64,000 bases of DNA from Brumimicrobium sp. Its GTDB lineage: Bacteria > Bacteroidota > Bacteroidia > Flavobacteriales_D > Crocinitomicaceae. The stretch spans positions 372,001 through 436,000 of the forward strand of contig JAMLGZ010000002.1 in assembly GCA_023957385.1 (NCBI GenBank). Reading direction: 5' to 3'. The notes beneath the pieces were generated by a model. That model saw nothing but the letters and a program-made list of their open reading frames with translations. It was not told where the DNA came from and did not search any database. Numbering within the stretch: the first letter of the stretch is position 1; every line of letters begins with the position of its first letter. This document shows, one piece after another, positions 46,388 through 56,365 of this stretch. The position numbers and the translations under genes are program-made.

Positions 46388-46966
46388 CTATTTCTTAAGA
46401 AGTCGGGCTACATATTTTCCAATAATGTCAAATTCTATATTTACGCTGTCTCCAATGTTTAATTGATGAAAAGAAGTGTGTTCATAGGTGTAAGGAATAA
46501 TATGTACTGAAAAAGATTTATCTTTTGAATCTACAACAGTCAAACTAGCTCCATTTATTGTAATTGACCCTTTCTCGACGGTGATGTTATCTGATTCGTA
46601 CTGAAAAGTAAATACCCAACTTCCATCCTTTTCTTGGATGTTCTTGCATACAGCTGTTGTGTCTACATGACCTTGTACGATATGCCCATCAAATCTCCCA
46701 TTAGCAGGCATGCAACGTTCTAGATTTACGTTGTCTCCTATTTTTAATTCCTTTAGATTTGTTTTTAAAAGCGTTTCGTCTATGGCGGTAACACGGTATT
46801 GATTATTCTCAATGGCAATCACTGTTAAACAAACGCCATTGTGAGCCACACTTTGATCTATCTTAAGTTCATCTACAAAAGCACATGATAGTGTAAAATG
46901 AAGATTGCTACCTTCTTTTTGAATATCTTGTATAGTACCTAGTGTTTCAATAATTCCTGTGAACAT
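46388..46966 (-). CDS. ribE: riboflavin synthase, alpha subunit
   Basis: 192 residues. Two lumazine-binding repeats: the first starts MFTGIIETLGTI and contains NGVCLTV; the second has GHIVQGHVDTTA and NGASLTVVD. Dismutates two 6,7-dimethyl-8-ribityllumazine to riboflavin. Cytosolic. Six bp after panC on the minus strand, so co-transcribed. Confidence 0.93.
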   Translation of the reverse strand: MFTGIIETLGTIQDIQKEGSNLHFTLSCAFVDELKIDQSVAHNGVCLTVIAIENNQYRVTAIDETLLKTNLKELKIGDNVNLERCMPANGRFDGHIVQGHVDTTAVCKNIQEKDGSWVFTFQYESDNITVEKGSITINGASLTVVDSKDKSFSVHIIPYTYEHTSFHQLNIGDSVNIEFDIIGKYVARLLKK

Positions 46967-46972
46967 ATTTGT

Positions 46973-47902
46973 TTAGTTTGAAGGGATTAATTCCATGTTA
47001 TCAATAAGTCTTACATCTCCACAATAAGATGCAATACATGCTGTTGCACCAGGAACCCAATGCGTTATTTCTTTGAGTGTTTCAGGGTGAACAATTTGTA
47101 TGTATTCTAATTTTAGTTTACTTTTATTAAATTCACTTACCATGTATTCCAATACTTCTTGAGGGGTGAATTTGCGTGCCCATTGTATTCCTTGCTTTAA
47201 CACTTTAGAAATAATAACAGCATCTTTTAATTCTTGTTCGCTCAATCGTGCATTTCTACTACTCAAAGCTAAACCATCTTGATTCCGAATAGTATCTATT
47301 TCCCTTATCGTAACTGATTGGTTCAGAGTTTTTGTTATATGCTTAATAATAGATACTTGTTGAAAATCTTTTCTCCCAAAATAGGCAATAGTTGGTTGAA
47401 CAATATCAAAAAGGCGAGATACAACATTTACTACTCCTTGGAAGTGCCCTGGTCTAAATTCACCTTCCATTACTGTATCCAATCCAATAAGATCAATAGA
47501 AGGTGCTTGGTAATTGGGAGGATAAATAACCTCAACTGTTGGGATAAAAACAAAGTCAGTTCCTATAGACTCTAATAAAGCAATGTCTTTTGCTTCTTGT
47601 CGAGGATAAAGAGCCAAGTCTTGTGTGTTGTTAAATTGTGTCGGATTTACAAAAATGCTGACAATTACATAGTCACATTCTTTTTGAGCTTCTCTGACAA
47701 GTGAAAGATGCCCTTCATGTAAAGCTCCCATTGTAGGGATAAACCCAATAATCTTGTTTTGCTCGTATAATGATTGAAGTCCGTTTCGAACCTCAAAATA
47801 TGTATGAAAGCTCTCCAATTCTTTAATTTTTAAGGGGAAAACCAACAAATCTATCTTTTTATACTGAATATCCGATTTTTTTTTTATATTTTTGTGAAAC
47901 AT
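46973..47902 (-). CDS. panC: pantoate-beta-alanine ligase (pantothenate synthetase)
   Basis: 309 residues from the only upstream ATG. Family motifs: FIPTMGALHEGHLSLV (HIGH-type), VNPTQFNNTQDLALYPR, and FGRKDFQQ, plus GLALSSRNARLSE. Makes pantothenate from pantoate and beta-alanine. The first about 19 residues (MFHKNIKKKSDIQYKK) are unlike the family, so the real start may be a TTG at 47848 or 47845. The divergent gene's -7 box lies inside this leader. Confidence 0.9.
   Translation of the reverse strand: MFHKNIKKKSDIQYKKIDLLVFPLKIKELESFHTYFEVRNGLQSLYEQNKIIGFIPTMGALHEGHLSLVREAQKECDYVIVSIFVNPTQFNNTQDLALYPRQEAKDIALLESIGTDFVFIPTVEVIYPPNYQAPSIDLIGLDTVMEGEFRPGHFQGVVNVVSRLFDIVQPTIAYFGRKDFQQVSIIKHITKTLNQSVTIREIDTIRNQDGLALSSRNARLSEQELKDAVIISKVLKQGIQWARKFTPQEVLEYMVSEFNKSKLKLEYIQIVHPETLKEITHWVPGATACIASYCGDVRLIDNMELIPSN
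47887..47894 (+). promoter_or_regulatory. -7 promoter element of the glycogen-synthase-like gene
   Basis: TATTTTTG, exact match, 26 bp before the ATG at 47921; it lies inside the doubtful N-terminal leader of panC. Confidence 0.4.
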
Positions 47903-47920
47903 TTACAAAAAACAAATTTC

Positions 47921-48745
47921 ATGGAGAAAAAGAAAGTCCTTTTTGTTTCGCAAGAAATATATCCCTTTTTACCGACATCGGAAATTTCAACGGCAACAAG
48001 AAAACTTACACAAGGAACTCAAGACAATGGAAAAGAAATTCGAGTTTTTACGCCTCGTTTTGGACTTATTAATGAACGCAGACATCAATTACATGAGGTA
48101 ATCAGATTATCAGGAATGAATTTAATTGTAGATGATACAGATCACCCGTTGATTATTAAAGTAGCTTCTATACCAACAGCTCGCATTCAAGTATATTTTA
48201 TCGATAATGATGAATTTTTTAGAAGAAAAGGAATGTACGCGAACGAAAAAGGAGAAGAATTTAAAGATAATGATGAGCGTTCTATGTTCTTTTGTCGTGG
48301 TGTTTTAGAAATTGTAAAGAAATTAGGTTGGAAGCCAGATGTGATACATTGCCATGGTTGGATGACTGCTTTAATGCCTATGTATATTAAAGATGTTTAT
48401 AAGAATGACCCACATTTTGATGATGTTAAAGTTGTATATTCATTATATGAAGATGGATTTAACAAAAATTGGGATGATACATTTGAATCAAAACTTAAAT
48501 TTGAAGGATTCAATGAAGAGATTATATCTACATTGAAGAGCGGCGACTTCTTTGATTTGAATAGAGCAGCGATTGAATACTCTGATGGTGTTATAATTGG
48601 TAATCCAGAAGTGAACGGTCAATTGCGTAAGATCTTTAATGAAACAGATAAATTAAAGCTAGATTTTGAATCAGAGGAAGGACACCCTAAAAAGGTAAAT
48701 GAGTTTTTTGACAGAGTATTGGATGAAGAAGCAGTGATTCAATGA
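47921..48745 (+). CDS. glycogen/starch synthase-like protein, isolated GT5 N-terminal domain
   Basis: 274 residues, matching only the Glyco_transf_5 (ADP-glucose synthase N-terminal) domain: KVLFVSQEIYPFLPTSEIS and KPDVIHCHGWMTALMPMYI. The Lys-Thr-Gly-Gly loop that binds ADP-glucose in active synthases is replaced by SEISTATRKL, and the GT1 half with the KTGGL-type region is missing. Catalysis is therefore doubtful. This short form sits between panC and DUF4270 in flavobacteria; role unknown. Its stop overlaps the next ATG (ATGA). Confidence 0.75.
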   Translation: MEKKKVLFVSQEIYPFLPTSEISTATRKLTQGTQDNGKEIRVFTPRFGLINERRHQLHEVIRLSGMNLIVDDTDHPLIIKVASIPTARIQVYFIDNDEFFRRKGMYANEKGEEFKDNDERSMFFCRGVLEIVKKLGWKPDVIHCHGWMTALMPMYIKDVYKNDPHFDDVKVVYSLYEDGFNKNWDDTFESKLKFEGFNEEIISTLKSGDFFDLNRAAIEYSDGVIIGNPEVNGQLRKIFNETDKLKLDFESEEGHPKKVNEFFDRVLDEEAVIQ

Positions 48746-50058
48746 AAATAAAATATATGTATAAATTTATAGAGTGGCGAAAGACATACTTGTTTTTCGC
48801 TGCTTTTTTTTGTTTGAGCGTAGGAATAACTTCGTGTAAAAAGAAAGTAAATCCATTAGGAGAAAACGTGTACCCTTCAGATTACATCATGGGTTCAATC
48901 GTTGTTGATACCTTTGATTTGCTTACTTATACGGTTGAGGAAGATTCTGTTGCTTCTAAAGATCCAGAATTTAATTTATTGGGATCATATAATGACCCTA
49001 CTTTTGGGATGGTTGAGGCAAGTTTTTATACACAACTAACACTTTCGGGATTCTCTCCTGATTTTGGTGATTTAGCCTCTAAAAAGATTGATTCGGCAGT
49101 TATTGCATTTCAGTATGGTGGTTACTATGGGTCTGTAAATAAGAACCAATTATTTGAAATATATGAATTGACTGAGAGTTTATCAGCAGATTCTACTTAT
49201 ACGCGCAAGTCTATTGTGAATGTAAACCCACAAAACTTAGTACCTACCTTAAATAATGAAGGTTATATTAAACCTAACCCATTAAAACCAACTGTGGTGG
49301 GTACAGATACTTTATCGCCTCAGTTGAGAATTCCAATTGATACCGTATTTGCTCGTAATATGCTTGTACTTGCTGAGAATTCTGTAAATGATAAGGATTT
49401 CTTAGAAAATTTTAAAGGGTTTTATGTAAAAGTTAATAATGCTTCAATGATGCCTGGGGAAGGCGCTATTTTATATTTAGCTTCAACTAAATCAGCATCA
49501 AAGTTGACTGTATATTATTCAGATGCGCAAGGACCTAATAAATTTGATTTTATTATTACAAGTAAGGCGGTCGATTTTAATCATATAGATGTTGATTATA
49601 CAGGAACAAAAATGAGTCAGTTACTTACTGATAGCACTTTGGGTAAAAAGGAATACTATGCTCAAGCATTTACTACGAGAGCTAAAATAGATTTTCCTTC
49701 CTTAAATAATTTACCTAAAGATGTGTTTATTCATAATGCTACATTGGAGATTCCTTTATCGTATTATCCAGCAGGTGATTTATATCCAAGTGAACAGGTC
49801 AATGTGGTCGCTAATTTATTTAAAGGAGATAAAAAGAAATACACTCTATCAACAGTTACATATAGTATGACTAAAAAAGCATATATTATTGATTTAAGAA
49901 CGTATGTGCAGAATGTTTTAAAAGGAGATATTCAGAATTATGGAATATATGTATCCCCTAAACGATTTAATACTTCAGTAGAGCGTATTATATTTAACGG
50001 ATCAAATACACTAAATAAAAAGAAGCCTAAACTAAAAATAGTTTACACAAAACTTTAA
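48742..50058 (+). CDS. DUF4270 family lipoprotein
   Basis: 438 residues. N-terminal hydrophobic segment followed by ITSCKKK (lipobox Cys), so a membrane-anchored lipoprotein. Family features: NPLGENVYPSDYIMGS near the start and SVASKDPEFNLLGSYNDPTFG. Beta-rich, periplasmic or surface. The start overlaps the previous stop by 4 bp (translational coupling). Function unknown; family conserved in Bacteroidota beside glmS. Confidence 0.82.
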   Translation: MKIKYMYKFIEWRKTYLFFAAFFCLSVGITSCKKKVNPLGENVYPSDYIMGSIVVDTFDLLTYTVEEDSVASKDPEFNLLGSYNDPTFGMVEASFYTQLTLSGFSPDFGDLASKKIDSAVIAFQYGGYYGSVNKNQLFEIYELTESLSADSTYTRKSIVNVNPQNLVPTLNNEGYIKPNPLKPTVVGTDTLSPQLRIPIDTVFARNMLVLAENSVNDKDFLENFKGFYVKVNNASMMPGEGAILYLASTKSASKLTVYYSDAQGPNKFDFIITSKAVDFNHIDVDYTGTKMSQLLTDSTLGKKEYYAQAFTTRAKIDFPSLNNLPKDVFIHNATLEIPLSYYPAGDLYPSEQVNVVANLFKGDKKKYTLSTVTYSMTKKAYIIDLRTYVQNVLKGDIQNYGIYVSPKRFNTSVERIIFNGSNTLNKKKPKLKIVYTKL

Positions 50059-50079
50059 TTGAACTTTTAAACTTAAATT

Positions 50080-51924
50080 ATGTGTGGAATAGTCGCTTAT
50101 ATCGGAAATGAACAGGCATTCCCTATCATTATGAAGGGATTGAGAAGATTGGAATATCGTGGTTATGATAGTGCGGGAGTTGCTTTATTGCATAATGATA
50201 AATTAGATGTATATAAACGTCAAGGGAAAGTAGATGCCTTAGAAGAATATTCTAAATCTAAAGATATTTCGGGAACTATAGGGATTGGACATACGCGCTG
50301 GGCAACTCATGGACTTCCTAATGATATTAATGCGCATCCTCATATCTCAGATAAAGGAGATTTAGCTTTGATTCACAATGGAATTATTGAAAATTATGAT
50401 TCTTTGAAGGAAGAATTAATTGCTAGAGGACATATATTCCGAAGTGAGACAGATACCGAAGTATTAGTCCACCTTATAGATGATATTCGTAAAAGAGAGC
50501 AATTAGAAACATCTGAAGCAGTTCGAGTGGCTTTGCAAAGTGTAATAGGGGCTTATGCTATTGTGGTGTTAGATCAGGAGAATCCGAATGAATTGATTGC
50601 TGCACGAAAGTCAAGCCCCTTAGTAGTAGGGATAGGAAAAAATAATGATTTCTTCTTTGCCTCTGATGCTACACCAATTATTGAATATACCAATGAAGTA
50701 GTTTATTTGGAAGATGAAGAAATAGCTATTGTGCACCGCACCAATGGTTTAAAAATAATCAACATCCAAAATCAAGAAAAAACTCCTTATATTCAAGAGT
50801 TAGAACTCCAATTAGAGGCTATTGAGAAAGGTGGTTTTGAACATTTCATGTTAAAAGAAATTAATGAACAGCCGAGAACTATTAGAGATTGTTTTAGGGG
50901 TAGATTAAATGTAGAAACTGGCTGGGTTGGACTTGGTGGTATCAAGGATTATGAGGAGAAGTTAGCTAATGCCAAACGTATTATCATGGTTGCATGCGGA
51001 ACTTCTTGGCATGCAGCATTGGTCGGAGAGTACTTATTTGAAGATTTAGCACGCATTCCAGTGGAAGTTGAATATGCTTCTGAATTCAGATATAGAAATC
51101 CTATCATAGATGAAAGTGATATAGTGATTGCTATTTCTCAGTCTGGTGAAACAGCAGATACTTTAGCCGCATTGAACCTAGCAAAATCAAAGGGGGCAAC
51201 TATATTAGGTATTTGTAATGTTGTAGGTTCTTCAATTTCGAGAGTGACTGATGCGGGATCATACACACATGCAGGCCCTGAAATTGGAGTAGCCTCTACG
51301 AAAGCGTTTACTGCTCAAGTAACAGTTCTTACTTTAATGGCTCTTACAATTGCTAAGAAAAAAAATGAATTAAAAGAGAGTGAGTTTAGAAGAATCATTA
51401 CAGAATTAGATTTAGTACCAGAAAAGGTAAAAAAGATTCTTGATAAGAGTAGTGCTATTCAATCAATTGCTGAGGTATATAAAGATGCACGAAATGCACT
51501 TTATCTAGGAAGAGGAAATTCATTCCCTGTTGCTTTAGAAGGAGCCCTAAAATTGAAAGAAATATCCTACATTCATGCGGAGGGATACCCTGCGGCAGAG
51601 ATGAAACATGGGCCTATTGCACTCATTGATGAGGAAATGCCTGTATTTGTGATAGCTACCAAAGGAGCTTCGTACGAAAAAGTTGTGAGTAATATTCAAG
51701 AAGTAAAGGCTAGGAAAGGAAGAATTATTGCTATTGTTACAGAAGGAGATACTCAGGTAAAGGATATGGCAGATCATACTATTGAAATTCCTGAAACAGA
51801 TGAGAACTTAACTCCGTTATTGGCAACCATTCCTTTACAATTAGTAGCCTATTATGTTGCTGTTATGAGGGGAGCTAATGTAGATCAACCTAGAAATCTA
51901 GCTAAGTCGGTTACAGTTGAATAA
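50080..51924 (+). CDS. glmS: glutamine-fructose-6-phosphate aminotransferase (isomerizing)
   Basis: 614 residues, typical length. N-terminal glutaminase with catalytic Cys2 (MCGIVAYIG), GHTRWATHG and NGIIENY; two SIS domains at about 285-420 and 455-590 (CGTSWHAALVGEYLFE, SQSGETADTLAAL, LGRGNSFPVALEGALKLKEISYIHAEGYPAAEMKHGP); C-terminus NLAKSVTVE. First step of UDP-GlcNAc synthesis. No glmS ribozyme-like structure was seen in the short upstream gap. Confidence 0.97.
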   Translation: MCGIVAYIGNEQAFPIIMKGLRRLEYRGYDSAGVALLHNDKLDVYKRQGKVDALEEYSKSKDISGTIGIGHTRWATHGLPNDINAHPHISDKGDLALIHNGIIENYDSLKEELIARGHIFRSETDTEVLVHLIDDIRKREQLETSEAVRVALQSVIGAYAIVVLDQENPNELIAARKSSPLVVGIGKNNDFFFASDATPIIEYTNEVVYLEDEEIAIVHRTNGLKIINIQNQEKTPYIQELELQLEAIEKGGFEHFMLKEINEQPRTIRDCFRGRLNVETGWVGLGGIKDYEEKLANAKRIIMVACGTSWHAALVGEYLFEDLARIPVEVEYASEFRYRNPIIDESDIVIAISQSGETADTLAALNLAKSKGATILGICNVVGSSISRVTDAGSYTHAGPEIGVASTKAFTAQVTVLTLMALTIAKKKNELKESEFRRIITELDLVPEKVKKILDKSSAIQSIAEVYKDARNALYLGRGNSFPVALEGALKLKEISYIHAEGYPAAEMKHGPIALIDEEMPVFVIATKGASYEKVVSNIQEVKARKGRIIAIVTEGDTQVKDMADHTIEIPETDENLTPLLATIPLQLVAYYVAVMRGANVDQPRNLAKSVTVE

Positions 51925-51948
51925 AAGAAATAAAAAATAAATAGGGAG

Positions 51949-51973
51949 CTGTTTCAAACTAAAATTTGAACAG
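51949..51973 (+). terminator. weak hairpin after glmS
   Basis: CTGTT-bulge-CAAA paired with TTTG-AACAG, loop of six, then an A/T-rich stretch. Possible weak terminator of glmS; the rest of 51974-52085 shows only a short ACGATA/TATCGT hairpin near 52024. Confidence 0.35.
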
Positions 51974-52085
51974 TCTATTTTAAGGTGTTATTCAAGAATT
52001 TACCTTCTTTCTCATCAATAACTAACGATATTCTATTATCGTAAGCTCATCGAAGAATCCACATTCTCTACAGAGTAAGACCAAT

Positions 52086-54350
52086 TTATTTTCCTCTTGT
52101 CAGATGTATAAATCCATTTTCTTCGTGAACTACATCTTCATAATCAGTAACCTTAATGGAATAAAAATAAATGCCTTCTGAACAATCTGCTCCTGAATTT
52201 TTTACTTTCCCATTCCAACTGAAAACTACCTCATCACTTTCGAATACAGTATTTCCCCAACGGTTAACAATTACCAATTCAAGACTTTTTATATTTTTAG
52301 CATATACAAAATGGAATTCATCGTTATTACCGTCCCCATTAGGAGTGAATACATTTGGAACTTTGAATTCTACACCTGGATATTTAATAGTTATCTTAAC
52401 CTTTGCCGAATCTGTACAGTTAGCATCACTTGCATATAATGTTACTGTATATTCTCCGGCATCATCACTTGGGAAAAAATGAGTGGGATTTTCATCTGTG
52501 CTCCCATTAGTTCCATCCCCAAATTCCCATGTGTAATTGGTTGCATTACTTGAATTATTGGTAAAGTTTACTTCTGTATTAGGTAAATGAGTAACTGTAG
52601 GATTAGCCGTGAATGCTGCTGTAGGTCCATCTATTACATGAATATAATTTGTTTTGGTAGTTGTGCCTTGACAGTTACCTACATTAATGGAGAGAGTTAC
52701 TGTATAATCACCTGCGTCTTGATATGTATGAATAACTGTACCACAATCTGTTGAAGTAGTTCCATCTCCAAAGTTCCACAAACAAGTTCCTCCTGTAATT
52801 CCAGATGTATTACTGAAAGTAACTTTTAATGCTTTACAACCCTCAAGAATATCGGCATCAAATGTAGGATCAGGATTAGCTATGACTGTGACGGTTGTTT
52901 GGTCAAATGCATCGCATCCTCCCAACGTTGCAGTTACAGTGTAAGTTGTAACACCTGCACTTGTAGGTGTAAAGGTAACGCCGTCATTTATACCATTATC
53001 CCAAGAAATAGTTGCTCCATCTGGGTTTGTGGCAGTAAGAGTTACATCATCTCCTAGACAAATAGTTATATCTGAAGGAGCTGTAACGCTAGGCCCACCA
53101 ATGCTTCCAATGCTTTCATTTGTTGTTCCTACACATCCATTATCGTCTTTAACTGTTACAGTATATGCTCCAGATGCTAAACTTGTAAATGTATTACTAC
53201 TTTGTGTAGGTCCTCCTATTCCGTATGTATAAGGACTAGCTCCATTTGATACTGAAACATTGATTTGGCCATCACTCATGCCACAATTCGCATCTGTTGA
53301 AGTAGCCGATACGTCTAGTTCTAAATTCTCGATAACCACACTAAAAACTTGTGTATTACCATTATTATCAGTTACTGTCACTTGATATGTGTTCCCACAT
53401 AATCCTGTGGCCGTTTGAGTGGTCTGAGCTTGTGAATCATTCCATGCATAAGTATATGGAGGTGTTCCTCCTGTTACGTTGATTGTAGCGGTCCCTGCAC
53501 ATGTGGAAGAGCCTACTTGAGCACAAATGTCGTTACAGGTTCCATAGGTGGGTGTTGCATCTGTGTTTATAACCCAGTTTCCTCCATCAGGTATTCTTCG
53601 AATGGTATTGTTATTTTTAGGCACTTCTCCATTGTAAATCTTTGTTTTTCGATTAGCAGGGAAGTTAGTGTAACTTGATAACGATGTTACGCCAGTATTG
53701 CATCCCGAACTGGTGGGCAAACAAGGCTGTCCACTTGCACCTGCTTCTGTTCCCCAGCTGATCGCATCTTGAGGAACTCCATTTCCATCATAAAACGCAA
53801 ACCAACCTCCTGCGTTTGGGAACCATAAACGGTGACCACCAGCGCCAACACAAACGCCATCGGAATTAATTAATTCAGGAACAATAATTTCAACAGTATT
53901 TCCACCGTTTTGCACTAATAAATTGCTTGGTACTGTAGGTGCATATACACCTCTGATGACACAGAATCCAGCAGGAGGAACAATGGTTCCTTGTGGCAAT
54001 TGGAATCCTCCACCGTAATTGGAAGGGTCGGGGGCGTTATTTCCTAAATAATAACAAGATATATCTACAGGTTCACAAACGTTCGGATTGTATAATTCAA
54101 TCCACTCCCCTGCGGCTGATACAGGGGGGATTAGAGGGGGAACTCCCTCGCTTTGATATCCAGATAATGAACCATCTCCATTGACTGGGGCAACTTGTAT
54201 CTCATTGATCAAGATACTTGGCCCTGTCCAATTACAATCTGCTCCCAAACATTCGGTATTAATTGTTTTAGTAAATGTAGCTTGTAATTGAGCGAATATA
54301 TTTCCTGAAAAAAAGCATAGGAATAAAAGTGTGAAAATTTGTTTGTTCAT
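52086..54350 (-). CDS. large secreted protein with lamin-tail, SprB, PKD and type B T9SS sorting domains
   Basis: 754 residues. Signal peptide MNKQIFTLLFLCFFSGNIFA. Domains in order: lamin-tail-like about 45-200 (ILINEIQVAPVN, GEWIELYNP, GGFQLPQGTIVPPAGFCVIRG); SprB repeats about 280-340 and 345-410 (GGTPPYTYAWND; ANCGMSDGQINV); Ig-like about 420-490; PKD about 500-575 and 580-655 (CLWNFGDGTT, TWEFGDGT); type B sorting domain about 660-754 (NVFTPNGDGNNDEFHF, VNRWGNTVFES, EGIYFYSIKV). ATG at 54350 chosen since the signal peptide starts there. Probably exported by T9SS; adhesin-like. No SprF gene beside it. Confidence 0.87.
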   Translation of the reverse strand: MNKQIFTLLFLCFFSGNIFAQLQATFTKTINTECLGADCNWTGPSILINEIQVAPVNGDGSLSGYQSEGVPPLIPPVSAAGEWIELYNPNVCEPVDISCYYLGNNAPDPSNYGGGFQLPQGTIVPPAGFCVIRGVYAPTVPSNLLVQNGGNTVEIIVPELINSDGVCVGAGGHRLWFPNAGGWFAFYDGNGVPQDAISWGTEAGASGQPCLPTSSGCNTGVTSLSSYTNFPANRKTKIYNGEVPKNNNTIRRIPDGGNWVINTDATPTYGTCNDICAQVGSSTCAGTATINVTGGTPPYTYAWNDSQAQTTQTATGLCGNTYQVTVTDNNGNTQVFSVVIENLELDVSATSTDANCGMSDGQINVSVSNGASPYTYGIGGPTQSSNTFTSLASGAYTVTVKDDNGCVGTTNESIGSIGGPSVTAPSDITICLGDDVTLTATNPDGATISWDNGINDGVTFTPTSAGVTTYTVTATLGGCDAFDQTTVTVIANPDPTFDADILEGCKALKVTFSNTSGITGGTCLWNFGDGTTSTDCGTVIHTYQDAGDYTVTLSINVGNCQGTTTKTNYIHVIDGPTAAFTANPTVTHLPNTEVNFTNNSSNATNYTWEFGDGTNGSTDENPTHFFPSDDAGEYTVTLYASDANCTDSAKVKITIKYPGVEFKVPNVFTPNGDGNNDEFHFVYAKNIKSLELVIVNRWGNTVFESDEVVFSWNGKVKNSGADCSEGIYFYSIKVTDYEDVVHEENGFIHLTRGK

Positions 54351-54500
54351 ATTATATAGTTTCAAATCGTATTTAGTTTTGATGCAATTAATCTGCATTA
54401 AAGATACTAAAATAGTGAGGGATGGTGCTATAATTTCTATTCCCACTTAAATTATATTGATAATCGGCGTACATCCATTATGAATGGTGTGTGGAAGTAT

Positions 54501-55946
54501 TTATTCACTTTTAGTCTTTATGAGGAGTAAAAAATCCTTCACGTTAAATAGTTTGAGTACAAAAAGGAGTATAGAACCAACTCCTATGGAAATTAACAAG
54601 CCAAAGAATTGATTATCAATATAATTCTTAGATTCGATTGCACAAATACACACTATACAGATTAATATGAAGAAGCGAATGATGCTGTCCCAATGTATGT
54701 GAAATTTGAATACTTTTAAAACGAGTAACACCTGAATAATAGCCATTGTAGTTTGTGTAAAAAGAGTAGCTATTGCAGCGCCTTCAGCTCCCATTATAGG
54801 AATGAGAGTATAATTTAAACCTACATTTACTATAATACCGGCTATAGCCATTTGATTCAGTTGGCGTAGATTGTTATTGGCAGTTAGTAAGGTGCTGAAT
54901 ATGTGCGAAAAGGACAAAGGTATAAAACAAAGAACCAGCCAAAAGAAAATAGTTGAAGCTGTTTCTATATGTTCATGATATATCTTGCTTATTACAAGAT
55001 GCGCATATATTGCCAACCCAATACTAATGACAAAGGTAGTTCCAATTAGTAACTTGGAAGACATTTGTAGAATGGGTTGGATGGGCTTATTTTCACGGAT
55101 TATTCTTGAAAAAACAGGTAATAAAAGTCCAGCCACTAAAAAGGCAAACATATTTAAGGCATCAAGAAGACGAAATCCTTGTGCATAAATCCCAGCTTGT
55201 TCTTTGCCGTTAGGAAGCATTCTTTCTATCATAACAGAATCAATGCGTGTATATAGCATCATGAGTAGAATTAAAAGCGCAAAAGGAAAACTTCGTTTTA
55301 GAATGGCAATTGAGAAAGTTTTTTTAATGTGAACTCGTAATTTTCCTATCTTAATTCCTGTTAGAATTATGGCGGTAATTAACGTGAAAAAATAGGTGAG
55401 TGTTTGTAAATATATAAACCACTCAATTTGAAAAGGTTTGTGAAGTATGTTTCCATAAAGTAATAGAGACGTAAATAAGATTAATAAAAATCTATCCATT
55501 ACGGATAAGATGGCATCTATTTTAAATAAATGTAGACCTGCAAAATTGCTTCGTAGATATTGAATAATACCTACCATAATTTGATTTATGATAAAGAAAC
55601 TTAAGATATACATCTCTTTGTCGGAATAGCCAACTAGAAGAGCAAAACCTATAGTGATAAATGTATATAAAAAAATGAGTACAATTTTTACTCCTAAAAA
55701 AGAACTCATATATTTACTTACTGCATGCGGATATTGAGCAGTATTTTTTGTGTTATAATTAGTGATGCCAATATCTAAGAACATATTGAAAAGGAAAGAG
55801 AAATTCAATAATGAAAAGTACATCCCATAATCCTCTGCCCCAACAATGTTTTGTATTTGTAAATCTATACCGAATATATAAATCGGCTTGATGAGAAGAT
55901 TTAGTAAGATAATAAAAAGTAAATTTCCTAAGAATTTCTTTTGCAT
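54501..55946 (-). CDS. polysaccharide/oligosaccharide flippase (Wzx/MATE-like)
   Basis: 481 residues, 12 to 14 hydrophobic helices. N-terminal pattern IVGAEDYGMYFSLLNFSFLFNMFLDIGITNY is that of Polysacc_synt family flippases. C-terminal half has the conserved SKLLIGTTF and ALFTQTT-like segments. Moves lipid-linked glycans across the inner membrane. Last gene of the S9 peptidase-ctaA-thioredoxin run (47 bp after thioredoxin), a functionally mixed operon. Confidence 0.83.
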   Translation of the reverse strand: MQKKFLGNLLFIILLNLLIKPIYIFGIDLQIQNIVGAEDYGMYFSLLNFSFLFNMFLDIGITNYNTKNTAQYPHAVSKYMSSFLGVKIVLIFLYTFITIGFALLVGYSDKEMYILSFFIINQIMVGIIQYLRSNFAGLHLFKIDAILSVMDRFLLILFTSLLLYGNILHKPFQIEWFIYLQTLTYFFTLITAIILTGIKIGKLRVHIKKTFSIAILKRSFPFALLILLMMLYTRIDSVMIERMLPNGKEQAGIYAQGFRLLDALNMFAFLVAGLLLPVFSRIIRENKPIQPILQMSSKLLIGTTFVISIGLAIYAHLVISKIYHEHIETASTIFFWLVLCFIPLSFSHIFSTLLTANNNLRQLNQMAIAGIIVNVGLNYTLIPIMGAEGAAIATLFTQTTMAIIQVLLVLKVFKFHIHWDSIIRFFILICIVCICAIESKNYIDNQFFGLLISIGVGSILLFVLKLFNVKDFLLLIKTKSE

Positions 55947-55993
55947 GAGGGCTTATTACATTCTATTCAGGCAAATATAACATAAAAATCAGG

Positions 55994-56365
55994 CTATTTA
56001 TTTTCCTTCTTTTTAAATAAATTGGAAAAGAAATTATCTTTAGATGTTGGAGTTTCTTTTATGCCTAATTCTTTATCTACAATCTTTTGGATATCGCGCA
56101 TGGATCGAACACCTGCAACTTTCCATTTTTGTTCACCTTTATGCATTAAGATAAGTGAAGGGATGCTAAAAATAGAATATTTCTCTGAGAGTTTCCGTTC
56201 TTTATCTACATTGATACGTAAGATGTGCAATTGCTCTCCATAATGTTTTTCAATTTCATTGATAATAGGAGTTTGTGCTTGACAAGGGCCGCACCAATCT
56301 GCATAAAAATCAAATAAAACAGGAATATCACCCTGAATCAGAGTATTTACCTCCTTATTTGTCAT
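55994..56365 (-). CDS. thioredoxin-family protein
   Basis: 123 residues. Active site DWCGPC (Cys25, Cys28), cis-Pro in SIPSLILMHKG, and a C-terminal Lys/Asn/Thr tail (FSNLFKKKENK) beyond the usual thioredoxin fold. No signal peptide. The ATG overlaps the ctaA stop by 4 bp, so it is translationally coupled to heme A synthesis; a link to cytochrome oxidase assembly is inferred, not shown. Confidence 0.85.
   Translation of the reverse strand: MTNKEVNTLIQGDIPVLFDFYADWCGPCQAQTPIINEIEKHYGEQLHILRINVDKERKLSEKYSIFSIPSLILMHKGEQKWKVAGVRSMRDIQKIVDKELGIKETPTSKDNFFSNLFKKKENK

Noticed and set aside
51949..52085. Possible IS remnant after glmS
   Set aside because: The AGCTGTTTCAAA-like sequence resembles some IS ends, but there is no matching second end, duplication or transposase fragment; a weak hairpin terminator is the simpler reading.
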